DNA of 64,000 nt from Mucilaginibacter sp. (GTDB lineage Bacteria; Bacteroidota; Bacteroidia; Sphingobacteriales; Sphingobacteriaceae): contig JAQBOM010000001.1 of assembly GCA_028288025.1 (NCBI GenBank), positions 62,001 to 126,000 of the forward strand, read 5' to 3'. The notes beneath the pieces are model-generated. The model worked only from the letters and a program-made list of their open reading frames with translations. It made no database searches and had not been told where the DNA came from. The translations under genes and the position numbers were made by a program. This document shows, in pieces, positions 44,958 through 56,552 of this stretch. Within the stretch, counting starts at the first letter, position 1, and the number at the start of each line of letters is the position of its first letter.

Positions 44958-47003
44958 ATGGCACCGCAAAACCGGAATATTGCCGTTTTCGCATTAATAA
45001 TTTTTTTTGCGCTGTGTACAGCCTATTCAAATCATTTCCACAACGGGTTCCATTTTGATGACTCACACGCGGTTCAGGATAACGTTTATATCCGGAGTCT
45101 TAAAAATGTACCATCGTATTTTTCGGACCCCAAAATGTTCAGTGCCGATCCATTGCACTGGGGCATACGTGCAGTAGTAACCACAACCCTGGCTATTGAT
45201 TATTGGCTGGGGGGAGGGCTGAATCCATTTTATTTCCAGCTCTCGACCTTTATATGGTATGTAGTTTTATGCGTATTGCTTTTTTTTATGTACCGAAATA
45301 TTTTAAATACCACTGTTAAACATACGTGGACCCCCTATATCGCTATAGGAGCCACCGCGTGGTTTGCCCTGCATACTGCCAATGCCGAAACTATTAATTA
45401 CATTATAGCACGGTCTGACGTATTATCGACCTTATGTATTACCGCATCGTTTTTAATGTATATTGGATTGCCCAATCAGCGGAAGCGTTATTATTATATT
45501 ATACCCGCCTTTATAGGTGTATTTGCAAAAGAAACGGTTTTGGTGTTGATTATCATACTGTTTTTTTATATCCTGCTGTTTGAGAAAAAGCTGTCCATTG
45601 GCGCTCTTTTCAAATCGGTCAATATAAAACATGTTTGGGGCGCCATAGTTAAGATATTGCCTTTGTTTTTGGTTGTTTTAGTAACTCAAATCTATACTTT
45701 ATCAAAAGTAAGTGCGGTTCCGGGTATATCGAATCCGCCATTCTATTATATCCTTACACAGGCGTACGTATGGCTGCACTATTTTATCGCATTCTTTTTG
45801 CCTATGAATTTAAGTGCCGACGGCGACTGGACGGTTATCCATAACGTATTTGATGAGCGTATCATCGCCGGGGTGATATTTGTAATTGCGCTGGTAATAG
45901 CGATGATTAAAACATCGGCCAAAGCCGAAACACGGCCCATTACATTTGGGCTAATTTGGTTTGCTGCCTCATTGTTGCCTACATCCCTGGTGCCCTTTGC
46001 CGAAGTGACCAATGATCACCGTATGTTTTTTGCATTTGTTGGCCTAACATTAAGCGTAGTAACATTTATAGGGTTGTGGCTAATAAAAAGGGAAGAGCAA
46101 ATCAAATCTCATCCAAAATATCGTATATATATATGCATAATTATTTTTGCGGTGCTCACATTAAATGCCTATGGCGTATACCAGCGCAACAAGGTTTGGA
46201 AAGATGAAGAAACGCTTTGGCTGGATGTAACTGTCAAAAGCCCGCAAAACGGCCGGGGATTAATGAACTACGGCCTTACGCAAATGGCAAAAGGTAATTA
46301 TGCTGTTGCCCAAACCTATTTTGACAGGGCTTTAACCTTTTTGCCTTATTATAATACCTTGTATATTAACCTGGGAGTATTAAAAGGCGCAATGGGTAAA
46401 TCACAGGAGGCCGACGAGAATTTTAAAAAAGCCATATCGTTAAGTCCTAATACATTTGATTCGTATGTTTATTATGCACGCTATTTAAAACAAAAAAACC
46501 AATTGCCGCAGGCCGGGGTCATGGCTGAAAAAGCCTTACAGCTTAACCCGTCATCGTTAATGGCCTTGAATATTTTAATGGGTGTTTATAATGATTGGGG
46601 CTTATGGGATAAGCTGGCGCAAACAGCCGGCAAAACCCTTGCTTTATTGCCCGACGATGCCGCTGCGCACACCTATTTACAGGCTGCTAAAAACCATACG
46701 CCTGCAATTGAAATCTTAAACCAGGCAAATCCAAAACCGGCCGCTACAGCCGAAGATTATCTTAATTTAAGCCTGTTATACTACAATCAGCAAAATTATA
46801 ATAAATGCATTGCCGCCTGTTTACAGGCATTACAAATTAAGCCCGATTATGCCGACGCATATAGCAACATGTGTGCTGCATATAACCAGCTAAAACAATG
46901 GGACAAGGCTATTGACGCCTGTAATAAGGCACTAAAAATTAACCCCGCTCATAAATTGGCCAATGGTAATTTAAACTGGGCCAAAAGCCAGCAAAAAAAG
47001 TAG
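44958..47003 (+). CDS. TMTC-like GT-C glycosyltransferase with C-terminal TPRs
   Basis: 681 residues. The first 400 contain about ten membrane helices and a luminal/periplasmic acidic motif after helix 1 (HFDDSHAVQDN, about 34-44), as in GT-C enzymes that use polyprenyl-phosphate sugars. Residues about 425-681 are tandem tetratricopeptide repeats (for example NYAVAQTYFDRALTFLPYY, ADAYSNMCAAYNQLKQWDKA). This layout matches TMTC O-mannosyltransferases and bacterial relatives. With the GtrB-like and DUF2304 genes upstream it makes a plausible protein O-glycosylation module. Acceptor inferred only: surface proteins such as the nearby collagen-like one. Confidence 0.75.
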   Translation: MAPQNRNIAVFALIIFFALCTAYSNHFHNGFHFDDSHAVQDNVYIRSLKNVPSYFSDPKMFSADPLHWGIRAVVTTTLAIDYWLGGGLNPFYFQLSTFIWYVVLCVLLFFMYRNILNTTVKHTWTPYIAIGATAWFALHTANAETINYIIARSDVLSTLCITASFLMYIGLPNQRKRYYYIIPAFIGVFAKETVLVLIIILFFYILLFEKKLSIGALFKSVNIKHVWGAIVKILPLFLVVLVTQIYTLSKVSAVPGISNPPFYYILTQAYVWLHYFIAFFLPMNLSADGDWTVIHNVFDERIIAGVIFVIALVIAMIKTSAKAETRPITFGLIWFAASLLPTSLVPFAEVTNDHRMFFAFVGLTLSVVTFIGLWLIKREEQIKSHPKYRIYICIIIFAVLTLNAYGVYQRNKVWKDEETLWLDVTVKSPQNGRGLMNYGLTQMAKGNYAVAQTYFDRALTFLPYYNTLYINLGVLKGAMGKSQEADENFKKAISLSPNTFDSYVYYARYLKQKNQLPQAGVMAEKALQLNPSSLMALNILMGVYNDWGLWDKLAQTAGKTLALLPDDAAAHTYLQAAKNHTPAIEILNQANPKPAATAEDYLNLSLLYYNQQNYNKCIAACLQALQIKPDYADAYSNMCAAYNQLKQWDKAIDACNKALKINPAHKLANGNLNWAKSQQKK

Positions 47004-47069
47004 GTTAATAATTTATACAGTAATTGCAGCTTATTAATATTACACCACGAATGAGAGGGAGTACCGGGA

Positions 47070-47447
47070 TTATTTAACCATTATGGCTATGCCGGCCAAA
47101 ATAATTATAGCACCGATGGATTGTTGTAAATTTAATTTTTCGTTTAAAAACCAGTAATTAGCTACTAAAATAAAAATTAAGGACAATAAGGTTATAAACG
47201 TGCATATCGATGTTGATACGCTTGCCAGCCTTGGTATTTTAAGCAACGAGTTATTGAGCATAATAAAGCTTATGCGTGTAATAACAGCAAGCGCCATGGC
47301 GAGTATAAATTTCCAGTTAAGAATTAAACGAACCATGTTTTCCGGATGAAACAGATCGCCCGAGATTAAAGATCTGTCGCCCAATAAAACGATCGAGAAG
47401 GTATTACATATACAGTAAATAATTGTCCAGAAGATAATAATGATCAT
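47070..47447 (-). CDS. Small EamA/DMT-superfamily membrane protein
   Basis: 125 residues with four hydrophobic helices; the last ends in NLQQSIGAIIILAGIAIMVK, typical of the EamA or small-multidrug-resistance half-transporter (the ArnE/ArnF kind). ArnE/F-like proteins flip polyprenyl-phosphate sugars, and the gene lies among glycosyltransferase genes, so flipping the lipid-linked sugar used by the TMTC-like enzyme is a reasonable guess. It is antisense to its neighbours and starts 28 bp from the divergent methyltransferase gene. Confidence 0.7.
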   Translation of the reverse strand: MIIIIFWTIIYCICNTFSIVLLGDRSLISGDLFHPENMVRLILNWKFILAMALAVITRISFIMLNNSLLKIPRLASVSTSICTFITLLSLIFILVANYWFLNEKLNLQQSIGAIIILAGIAIMVK

Positions 47448-47475
47448 AATGTTACCTGAACTTAAATCTCGATAA

Positions 47476-48180
47476 ATGAATAATTTGAATTATACACCAA
47501 CCGAGAAACTAAACGTTAGGCCGCCGGTAAACAGGGTTGGCTATATCACAAATGTATGTATTAATAAAAACATTTTAGATTTAGGCTGCTTTGACGAGAC
47601 CGCTTTGGTAAAAGAGGAATCAGGCAGTTATTTATTTCATCAAATATCAAAGGTATCGGCCTTGCATATTGGTGTGGATAATTCAAAATTACTGGCGCCG
47701 GAAGGTATAACTTTTGCGGAAAACATTAAGATATTAAGAGGCGATATCTATGAACTTAATACGTTAGGCGTCACCAATATCAACTTTGATGTAATAATAG
47801 CCGGCGAACTGATTGAACACCTACCCAATACGTTGGATTTTTTTACGAGTTTAAAAAAGAATTTTGCCGGAAAAAGACTCATTTGTTCAACACCAAATGC
47901 AACTTCGTTCTCTAACATGGTTTTATCCGTTTTTAAAAGGGAGTCGGCGCATATCGATCACCTGCAGGTATATTCTTTCAAAACCCTGAATACGTTATGT
48001 AAGCTGGTTGAATTTAACAGCTGGACAATTATTCCATATCATGTAAAGTTTACTGAAATGCTATTAAGATCGGGTCGTAGTAAAAAACAAATGGTGTACT
48101 TGTGTGAGAAAATTATCAACGGGATAGAGTATTTATTCCCGATGACGGCCGGGGGCTATATTATAGATATCATTATATAA
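47476..48180 (+). CDS. Class I SAM-dependent methyltransferase
   Basis: 234 residues. Motif I is ILDLGCFDETALV (about 34-46), the acidic residue after strand 2 is in HIGVDNS, motif II is FDVIIAGELIEHLPN (about 108-122), and the segment RLICSTPNATS follows, all typical of the Methyltransf_11/23 class. It probably methylates a sugar or polysaccharide end, as neighbours are glycosyltransferases; the substrate is not shown. It ends 2 bp before the convergent GT2 gene. Confidence 0.78.
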   Translation: MNNLNYTPTEKLNVRPPVNRVGYITNVCINKNILDLGCFDETALVKEESGSYLFHQISKVSALHIGVDNSKLLAPEGITFAENIKILRGDIYELNTLGVTNINFDVIIAGELIEHLPNTLDFFTSLKKNFAGKRLICSTPNATSFSNMVLSVFKRESAHIDHLQVYSFKTLNTLCKLVEFNSWTIIPYHVKFTEMLLRSGRSKKQMVYLCEKIINGIEYLFPMTAGGYIIDIII

Positions 48181-48182
48181 TT

Positions 48183-48971
48183 TTAAACCGTGTTATCTTT
48201 ATGTCCAATGGCGTAAATGCGCGATATGAATTTGGCGGCCCGCTTTCCCCACATCATTTCAAAAAGCTCCAGTTCTTCCTGCTTTCTTTTGCCGTTATTG
48301 AGTTGTTGTGTGGTTTCTGAATCTATATGAATACGATGGCTCACTAGTTTTTTGTTGACGTATACAAAGGAACCCGGCTTACTGGTCAGCCCGTACCATG
48401 CGTGCCAGTCAAGTGCGCAACTATACCGTGACGAAAAGTGAAAACCAGGCAACGCCTGCAGGCTAAGCGTTACCGAAGGACAACAGATTGGATCGCCAAA
48501 CAGCAATACCGCTTTTTTAAGAAAAGTACTTTTTATAGCTCTTGTAACATAAAACGGAAAAAGCAAACAGGTTTTAACCAAAGCATTTAATGAAAACCTG
48601 CGCAATTGACTATAAACCAGCTCGGTATAACCGGTAAAGGCTATCAGTACATCTTCACGGCTATTAATAGCAGCCAAAATTGTTTCGGTATAGGCAGGCA
48701 TATAGATATCGTCCTGGTGGGCTATGGTGGCGTACGGGGTAGTTACTTTCGACAATGCAAAATTCCAATCGTTTGCTATGCCTTTTTCCCCGCTATTATT
48801 TATAAAATAGGGTATCCCATATTTTTGCGCCATATCCCTGGTAAATAGGGCAGGGGTTGAAGTTGTGATAATGATGTGACTTTTTGTGGTTTGATGCAAA
48901 AGGCTTTGAATGCACTGCTCCAGGTATGGCGATTCTTTATATACAGGTATAGTAAATGTGTGTGTATGCAT
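48183..48971 (-). CDS. Family 2 glycosyltransferase
   Basis: 262 residues. The start TIPVYKESPYLEQCIQSLLHQT and the metal-site region TIAHQDDIYMPAYTE (about residue 90) identify a GT2-A enzyme of the kind that extends surface glycans. A second conserved acidic position is in SCALDWHAWYGL. No membrane helices, so it acts in the cytoplasm. It is transcribed leftward, tail to tail with the methyltransferase gene. The sugar is unknown. Confidence 0.8.
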   Translation of the reverse strand: MHTHTFTIPVYKESPYLEQCIQSLLHQTTKSHIIITTSTPALFTRDMAQKYGIPYFINNSGEKGIANDWNFALSKVTTPYATIAHQDDIYMPAYTETILAAINSREDVLIAFTGYTELVYSQLRRFSLNALVKTCLLFPFYVTRAIKSTFLKKAVLLFGDPICCPSVTLSLQALPGFHFSSRYSCALDWHAWYGLTSKPGSFVYVNKKLVSHRIHIDSETTQQLNNGKRKQEELELFEMMWGKRAAKFISRIYAIGHKDNTV

Positions 48972-49301
48972 ATTTAAACAGCGTTCAAATTAATTATAGC
49001 ATATTAAATAATTAATAAAATGCTTAATAAGCAATAAATATATATTTAATGCCTGTTGTTATATTTTTTTACTAATATGCTTTTTTTTAAAATAAATTTG
49101 ATACTTTTAGGTAATTATAAAGCAAAAAAGCATAAAAAAAACGCGCAGTACGAAAGCCGGATATTTCTTTTAGTGAAAAGCGCCGTATTAGAAATATGTG
49201 AAATGTATAAATAAATATAGGTTTAAAAATATTCCCTTTGTGTAATTGTTCTTAACGCTTTTTTGAAGGGAAAGAATCCTTCCATATTTTAATTGGATAT
49301 A
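48972..49301. other. AT-rich intergenic region before the T9SS cargo gene
   Basis: 330 bp, AT-rich, divergent promoters expected for the GT2 gene (leftward) and the surface-protein pair (rightward). No gene found; no clear operator. Confidence 0.4.
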
Positions 49302-49811
49302 ATGACTATACAAATACGCTTATTGATAATACTTTTTACTGTGGCTTTTGGCGGTTCTGTTTCAGCGCAAACAATTGCACGTAGTTTCATAGGTAACGCA
49401 GGCGAAACTGTAACCAAAGGCGGCCTTTCGATAACTTATACGGTTGGCGAATTTTCAGGAAATCTGGTATTGCCTGCTGCATCAAACGGCACCATTCTGA
49501 CCGGTGGTTTCACACAGCCTGATGAGATACAACTGGTTAATACCGACATAACTAAACACCTTATTGCTTTTCCAAACCCGAATACCACCGGGAAAATGAA
49601 ACTGAATTTTAATAATATGCCCAATGACAACTATACTATTGATGTGGTTGATGTACTGGGGCGTGTTATGCAAACCACAAAAGCCGAATATATGGATCAC
49701 AACTTTTATTATATAGATATGGATATTTCCAGATTAAAAGGAGGTATCTATTTTATCAGGGTTAAAGGCGATCAAAATTTCCATGGAGAAGTCAAGATAA
49801 TTAAAATTTAA
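49302..49811 (+). CDS. Small secreted protein with T9SS type-A sorting domain
   Basis: 169 residues from the ATG at 49302 (MTIQIRLLIIL); a TTG three codons upstream is less likely. The signal peptide ends near VSAQ. Residues about 25-75 form a short module (SFIGNAGETVTKGGLSITYTVGE) seen before sorting domains in this phylum. Residues about 87-169 are the Por-secretion C-terminal domain: FPNPNTTGKMKLNF, VVDVLGRVMQT, LKGGIYFIRVKG and KIIKI. It should be exported by T9SS with help from PorV and attached to or released from the surface. It lies 9 bp before the collagen-like gene, in one operon. Confidence 0.85.
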   Translation: MTIQIRLLIILFTVAFGGSVSAQTIARSFIGNAGETVTKGGLSITYTVGEFSGNLVLPAASNGTILTGGFTQPDEIQLVNTDITKHLIAFPNPNTTGKMKLNFNNMPNDNYTIDVVDVLGRVMQTTKAEYMDHNFYYIDMDISRLKGGIYFIRVKGDQNFHGEVKIIKI

Positions 49812-52046
<2,235 letters not shown>

Positions 52047-52400
52047 TAAATCAACTTTTAGTCAAAGTATTAATAATACCAGCCTTTTTGAATAACAGAA
52101 AAGGCGGATACGCCGGTTTAAATAACAAACCCTTCCGGGAACAATACGGAAGGGTTTGTTATTTTTAAGTTACACCCAGTTTTAGTGATAAATACTCCGG
52201 GTAAACTGATAAAATGGCGCGTAAACAATATTAAGCGGAGAAATCAAAACTGTAGCGCGTATCCCTGTTAGCGTATCTCATTTTTATCAGGTATCAGGAC
52301 CTGCCGACGGTCCGGTCATGCAAAAGCACAACCGCTATAAACCCCAAAAAAAAAAGACCCCCGGCAGGGAGTCTCTGTAATACCAGGAAATATCTTATTT
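52047..52400. other. Convergent intergenic region after the collagen-like gene
   Basis: 354 bp between convergent genes. It holds a very strong terminator hairpin (52121-52163) and a poly-A tract near 52348-52357; nothing else was found. Confidence 0.5.
52121..52163. terminator. 17-bp perfect stem terminator
   Basis: AATAACAAACCCTTCCG pairs with CGGAAGGGTTTGTTATT without mismatch around a 9-base loop, followed by ATTTTT on the plus strand. It ends the collagen-like transcript and may also stop leftward read-through in the other direction. Confidence 0.85.
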
Positions 52401-53024
52401 TTAGTTTCTCGATGGGAAAATACCAGATGTTGCTATAGAATAGTTTATGCATAAAAATGGCGATATGGTATTCATGGGTAATCCATTGCCCGCAAGCGCA
52501 TTGGTAACCGTACCCCCTGCGCCGCCGGTAACCGAAAGGCCCGTTAAAGGAACGGATGGGCTTGCGTCTGCAACATAGCCAAAAACGGATGAAACAGCAC
52601 GGGCAATTGTAACGCTGGGTGCGCCAAGTGTATTTGCGCCGGATGTGCCCGGTACACTTTGGGTAGCCGTTTGAGTTGAGGCATTTAAAGTTGCTGTAAT
52701 GCCACCGCCGCCCGGGGTAAACGTAGCTATGTGTGTGTGTGCAGGCATGTTGCTGAGTAAAATGGTAACGTTTTCTGTTCCCGCAACTTGGCCAATTGTA
52801 CGGGGACTTAAACCCAGGCCATTACCCTGGCCGATAGCCATACGCCCCTGCAAATCGGGTAATTGAAAGGTTGTTGTTCCGTTGCCACCATAGGTGGTGC
52901 CTAGTAAAGCAAACAACGCATTGTTTTGTGCAATTGACAAACTCTGGCCCTGGCAAAGAGCCCAGCCGCGCGGCGCGAAATTAAATCCAAAAGTTTGAAT
53001 TTGCCCCACAAATGGTGAATCCAT
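52401..53024 (-). CDS. Phage tail-collar domain protein (microcystin-dependent-protein family)
   Basis: 207 residues. The N-terminal half has the tail-collar pattern: GQIQTFGFNFAPRGWALCQG, then ALFALLGTTYGGNGTTTFQLPDLQGR (the FxLPDLRGR motif) and GLGLSPRTIGQ near residue 75. The C-terminal half is Thr/Ser/Gly-rich and ends INYSIATSGIFPS, a variable tip. Relatives occur as short tail-fibre tips and in non-phage surface clusters of Bacteroidota. No signal peptide is seen. An AAACCTTAA leader lies just upstream (53037-53045). Neighbouring modification enzymes suggest a surface or appendage role; no other phage gene is present. Confidence 0.85.
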   Translation of the reverse strand: MDSPFVGQIQTFGFNFAPRGWALCQGQSLSIAQNNALFALLGTTYGGNGTTTFQLPDLQGRMAIGQGNGLGLSPRTIGQVAGTENVTILLSNMPAHTHIATFTPGGGGITATLNASTQTATQSVPGTSGANTLGAPSVTIARAVSSVFGYVADASPSVPLTGLSVTGGAGGTVTNALAGNGLPMNTISPFLCINYSIATSGIFPSRN

Positions 53025-53296
53025 GATTTTTTTGTTTTAAGGTTTAAATAAGTTGTTAATTATATAAACCTAAGTAATATTTTGTAAAAAATAAAATATT
53101 ATCAAAGGTTAATTTTATGTATTTTATTTATCGTTAAATGAATGGCTGTATGTGACTTACGATAACATTGCAGATACTTTCTGTTGTCAATTAGTTAATA
53201 TGAATTAGCATGTAGGTTAATAAAAAGGTGTAAGCCGAAATGGCTTGTTTAGTACCGCAGCCGGAATTATGAAGTGAACAAAATTGCGCGCTGATA

Positions 53297-54232
53297 CTAT
53301 ATAAAAGCTTCGCCCACCTTAAAGCCCATGCTAAACAACTTGCTGCCCGAAAAATAACCCTGCTGAATAAAAGCAACGTTTATTTTTAAAAATTGCTTAT
53401 TAATGCAGGCCACAATCAAGCCGTATAGCAAATCGGCATAAATAATGGTGCCGGGCGGATGCTGCATATCGGCCTGGTTGCTTATCTCGGCAGGTGCAAC
53501 CTCGAAAAAATTAATTTGGGTTTGCTTAAAACTGGTTATTGCCCCGCTATAGCGCGGGTTCGAAGCATTAACCAGGCATTCAATTTCGGCGGCGGTATGC
53601 TGCTGCCAGTTGATGGTTAAATCGGCCCAGGTTGGGGCCTTTAAAAATAAAGCAGGTTCATTGCTCGTATTCACGGGCGCCGGTTCAATAGTGTCCAACT
53701 CATCCAATAACTTTACCGCAGCTTCGGCTGCGAGAGCGCCCAGGCGCTGGGCATACAGGCCATACGTTTCGCCTTTATAAACAGGCAGCTCTTCTACCAT
53801 CAGCATCGGCCCGTTGTCAAGATCGCTTGTCATAATGTGTATACTGATGCCGCCCATCTCCTCACCATTTCGTAACTGCCAAAAAACAGGCTCGGCGCCC
53901 TTATAACGGGGCAACAAGCCGTAGTGAAAATTGATGCACCGTTTGGGCAGCAGGTTTAAAATAGGATCGGGTATCATCCACGAAAACGTAAACGTAAATA
54001 TGGCATCGGGCTGGTAAGCAGCTATCAATTCCCTTAATTGAACTTCGAGCGTTTTTTTTGATAAAACATGGATATCATCCCCGCTAAAACCATAATTTAA
54101 TAACATAGGTATAAATTGGCCGGCTATGCCGGCCGGAATGGCGATAGCCGCCAGGCTGTCCTGCTGTTTTAACCGAAGCAAAGCCGGTATGCCTAAAATA
54201 TCAGAACTGCAAAGCGCTAAAACTTTTTTCAT
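53297..54232 (-). CDS. Methionyl-tRNA formyltransferase-like enzyme
   Basis: 311 residues from the ATG at 54232 (MKKVLALCSS). The N-terminal formyltransferase domain has the Asn-His-Asp triad in INFHYGLLPRYKGAEP and TSDLDNGPM, and a C-terminal FMT-type domain starts near LKAPTWADLTINW. It is too unlike housekeeping Fmt and sits in an accessory operon, so it more likely transfers a formyl (10-formyl-THF) to an amino group of a sugar or a small molecule, as in ArnA/VioF enzymes. It follows the substrate-binding-like gene after 2 bp and probably ends the three-gene operon. Confidence 0.75.
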   Translation of the reverse strand: MKKVLALCSSDILGIPALLRLKQQDSLAAIAIPAGIAGQFIPMLLNYGFSGDDIHVLSKKTLEVQLRELIAAYQPDAIFTFTFSWMIPDPILNLLPKRCINFHYGLLPRYKGAEPVFWQLRNGEEMGGISIHIMTSDLDNGPMLMVEELPVYKGETYGLYAQRLGALAAEAAVKLLDELDTIEPAPVNTSNEPALFLKAPTWADLTINWQQHTAAEIECLVNASNPRYSGAITSFKQTQINFFEVAPAEISNQADMQHPPGTIIYADLLYGLIVACINKQFLKINVAFIQQGYFSGSKLFSMGFKVGEAFI

Positions 54233-54234
54233 CA

Positions 54235-55317
54235 CTAAATACATAAATAAGGATTATACCATCCGGAGTCCAATTGCGAAGTAAGCGGTTTTAGCTGCTC
54301 AACAGCTAATGAATGAGTATCCCAACGGGATACGCTTTTGGATGTGAAATCAGCCTTCCCTGCACCAATGTCGTTCTGTACAATGGTTAATTGCGTGTCT
54401 GCCTTCACCTCGCGTGCAATATTAAACAGGGTATCTGATTTACTTAACTGCTCTTTTAAATCGGCGCCGTTTGATGCTGATGCGGCTGCAGCTATGATTT
54501 GCCCGGTTTGAAGGCCTTGCTTATAGAACACGTTCTCCGGTGTAATGCCTGCATCATCATTAAAAAGCCGGGCGGTATAAATGGTTACATCATCAGTGAG
54601 CGGCGCAAACGGCGCAAGTAAATAGGGTGTACCGGTAATTTTGGTTTTACGATGCCAGCCGTGTTTAATAAGGGCATTTAAAAACAGGGTGGCTTCTTCT
54701 CCGCAAAAGGCGGCAAAAATAAAATCGGGCTCATATTGCTCCATATAGGGAAATATCACATCCATATTGGAAAGGCCGCCGGCCGGCGGCATGGGCGGAA
54801 TAGAGAACGCCCATGTACTTTCGGAATCAGCAGCTTGCATGCCTATTTGCAATAAATGCGAAAAGCCATAGCCGGCATCATAAACAGAACCTACGAACAT
54901 GCCTTTTTTACCAAAAGTTTTTACGGCCCAATGTCCCATGGTGTAGGCATGACGCCATAGCTGCGGCGAATTGATAAATATATAATCGTTCATCTGCAAT
55001 ACATCGGGCACGGCGGCGCCCAGGTTATTCACCAAAAATGGGGTTTGCTGGCTTTTAAATTTTGAAGCTATTTCGTTGACCGATCTGTTGGATAGGATAC
55101 CTGTAACCAGGTGAGCATCATCATATTTAAAAAATTTATTGCACACTTTGTCAACCAGGCGCGTATCGCCCTGTCCAATAAATTCTTTAATAAGCTCGAC
55201 CTCCAAATGGTGGCTTCCATCCTGTTTTAAGCCATCTTTTAAACCCCGTTCAAAATTCTTGCTGATGGGGAATATGGTTGATGAAGGCAGTAATAAACCG
55301 ATGGTTATTTTATCCAT
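54235..55317 (-). CDS. Periplasmic-binding-fold protein without signal peptide
   Basis: 360 residues from the ATG at 55317 (MDKITIGLLLPSSTIFP). The fold is that of the branched-chain amino-acid receptor group (type I periplasmic-binding): IGLLLPSS, VTGILSNRSVNEIASKF, FGKKGMFVGSVYDAGYGFSH and PDFIFAAFCGEEATLFL are its usual strands and turns. No export signal precedes the first strand, and no ABC permease is encoded nearby, so this copy probably works in the cytoplasm as a sensor or carrier. The frame is open to 55365, but the extra residues look non-coding. It lies between the PhyH-like and formyltransferase genes. Confidence 0.65.
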   Translation of the reverse strand: MDKITIGLLLPSSTIFPISKNFERGLKDGLKQDGSHHLEVELIKEFIGQGDTRLVDKVCNKFFKYDDAHLVTGILSNRSVNEIASKFKSQQTPFLVNNLGAAVPDVLQMNDYIFINSPQLWRHAYTMGHWAVKTFGKKGMFVGSVYDAGYGFSHLLQIGMQAADSESTWAFSIPPMPPAGGLSNMDVIFPYMEQYEPDFIFAAFCGEEATLFLNALIKHGWHRKTKITGTPYLLAPFAPLTDDVTIYTARLFNDDAGITPENVFYKQGLQTGQIIAAAASASNGADLKEQLSKSDTLFNIAREVKADTQLTIVQNDIGAGKADFTSKSVSRWDTHSLAVEQLKPLTSQLDSGWYNPYLCI

Positions 55318-55389
55318 AAAAACAGTAATTGAGGCTGCTAAAATATCTGTGTAAACAAAAAACAATTGTTTGTTTCCGGGATGCTCGCA

Positions 55390-56373
55390 TTATTGTAATA
55401 TCCAGTATTCGGCAGGATCTATACTTGCCGGCTTGTAAGTAAAATATTGTACAAACCTGGGTTTTAATGATGTGTTGGGGCTGCTGCCGTGGGGTAAGGC
55501 CTGCAGCCAGATAATAAAATCGCCGGCATTAGCGGCAATAGGCACACTGCCCAGCGCCTCCAGGTTTTGTCGCCTGGGGTCGGCCCCAGGCGGCAAACTA
55601 TTTATCCAATCGCCCATACGGTGCTGAAAGCCGGGCACCAATGTAAATGCCCCCTGGTGCTTTTCAGTATCGGCCAGGTAAAGTAAACCTTGCGTACCAA
55701 ACTGGATTGGCTGCTCGGTGCTCACATCCCAGTGCAGGCGCGGGCCCGGAAATTTCCAGTTGTCGGTTTCGGGGGGATTAAACCCCACCCTGTCTGATGT
55801 GATCCAAATATCGGTGCGGTTCCAAAGCTGTTCAAAAACCTTGCGGATTTTAACCGATTGCCTGTTTTTTTGCAATATAGGATCCTGAAAAAGCTGCACC
55901 ATAATGCCCTGCCGCGCTGGGTGTTGCTTATACCAGGTTGACGGATCATTGCGATCTATATCAATGAAGCGGCAAATGGTATCAATAGTTTCTTCACAAT
56001 CCGTTTTTGGTATGGCGTTCCTGATAATGATATAGCCGTTCTCTTCCCAAAAACGAAGTTCGTCGCTGGTTAGCACATCGGGCACATGGCGCTGCGCAAC
56101 ACCGGCATCGGTAAACAAATTATTAAAACGGTCAATTTGATGGCGCGCGGGTTTGCCTGCGGTTTTAATTATCCAGTTCTCAAACTCATCAAAAACGGGC
56201 GCGGTTTGGTACAGGTATATCATGCTTTGTTCCAACCCCAAACCAAGGGTAAAAAGTAGAATTTTGTCAACCTGCCATTCGTTATAGAAGTCTTCGGTTT
56301 TTAATTTATTTTCCCTTATTAATAAAGCTTTGTTCCAATATCGCTTTAAATGCATAATCCGTAATTTCCCCAT
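55390..56373 (-). CDS. Phytanoyl-CoA dioxygenase (PhyH) family oxygenase
   Basis: 327 residues from the ATG at 56373 (a GTG at 56421 would add 16). After a helical N-terminal part, the Fe(II)/2-oxoglutarate oxygenase domain starts near VLTSDELRFWEENGYIII. LHWDVST supplies the HxD of the iron site and LPHGSSP the distal His; a basic residue in LKPRFVQYF should bind 2-oxoglutarate. Such enzymes hydroxylate lipids, peptides or small molecules. It starts the leftward operon, divergent from a second 2-oxoglutarate-type oxygenase gene. Substrate unknown. Confidence 0.82.
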   Translation of the reverse strand: MGKLRIMHLKRYWNKALLIRENKLKTEDFYNEWQVDKILLFTLGLGLEQSMIYLYQTAPVFDEFENWIIKTAGKPARHQIDRFNNLFTDAGVAQRHVPDVLTSDELRFWEENGYIIIRNAIPKTDCEETIDTICRFIDIDRNDPSTWYKQHPARQGIMVQLFQDPILQKNRQSVKIRKVFEQLWNRTDIWITSDRVGFNPPETDNWKFPGPRLHWDVSTEQPIQFGTQGLLYLADTEKHQGAFTLVPGFQHRMGDWINSLPPGADPRRQNLEALGSVPIAANAGDFIIWLQALPHGSSPNTSLKPRFVQYFTYKPASIDPAEYWILQ

Positions 56374-56552
56374 TTCGGTTGATGGGGGCAATAATGAATG
56401 GTATGTATTGTTAGTAATCACTTTGCATTATATTATTAGGGATTGCAATATGGTTATTATAATTGTTGAAGCTAATTTATATATTTGATTTGTAATTTTA
56501 TTAATAACAGCAACTATTATATAGCATTTATACATTTGATTACCGCACCAAA

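Noticed and set aside
52401..53024. Tail-collar protein taken as a sign of a prophage
   Set aside because: No capsid, terminase, integrase or other tail genes are nearby; tail-collar proteins also occur in non-phage surface clusters of this phylum.
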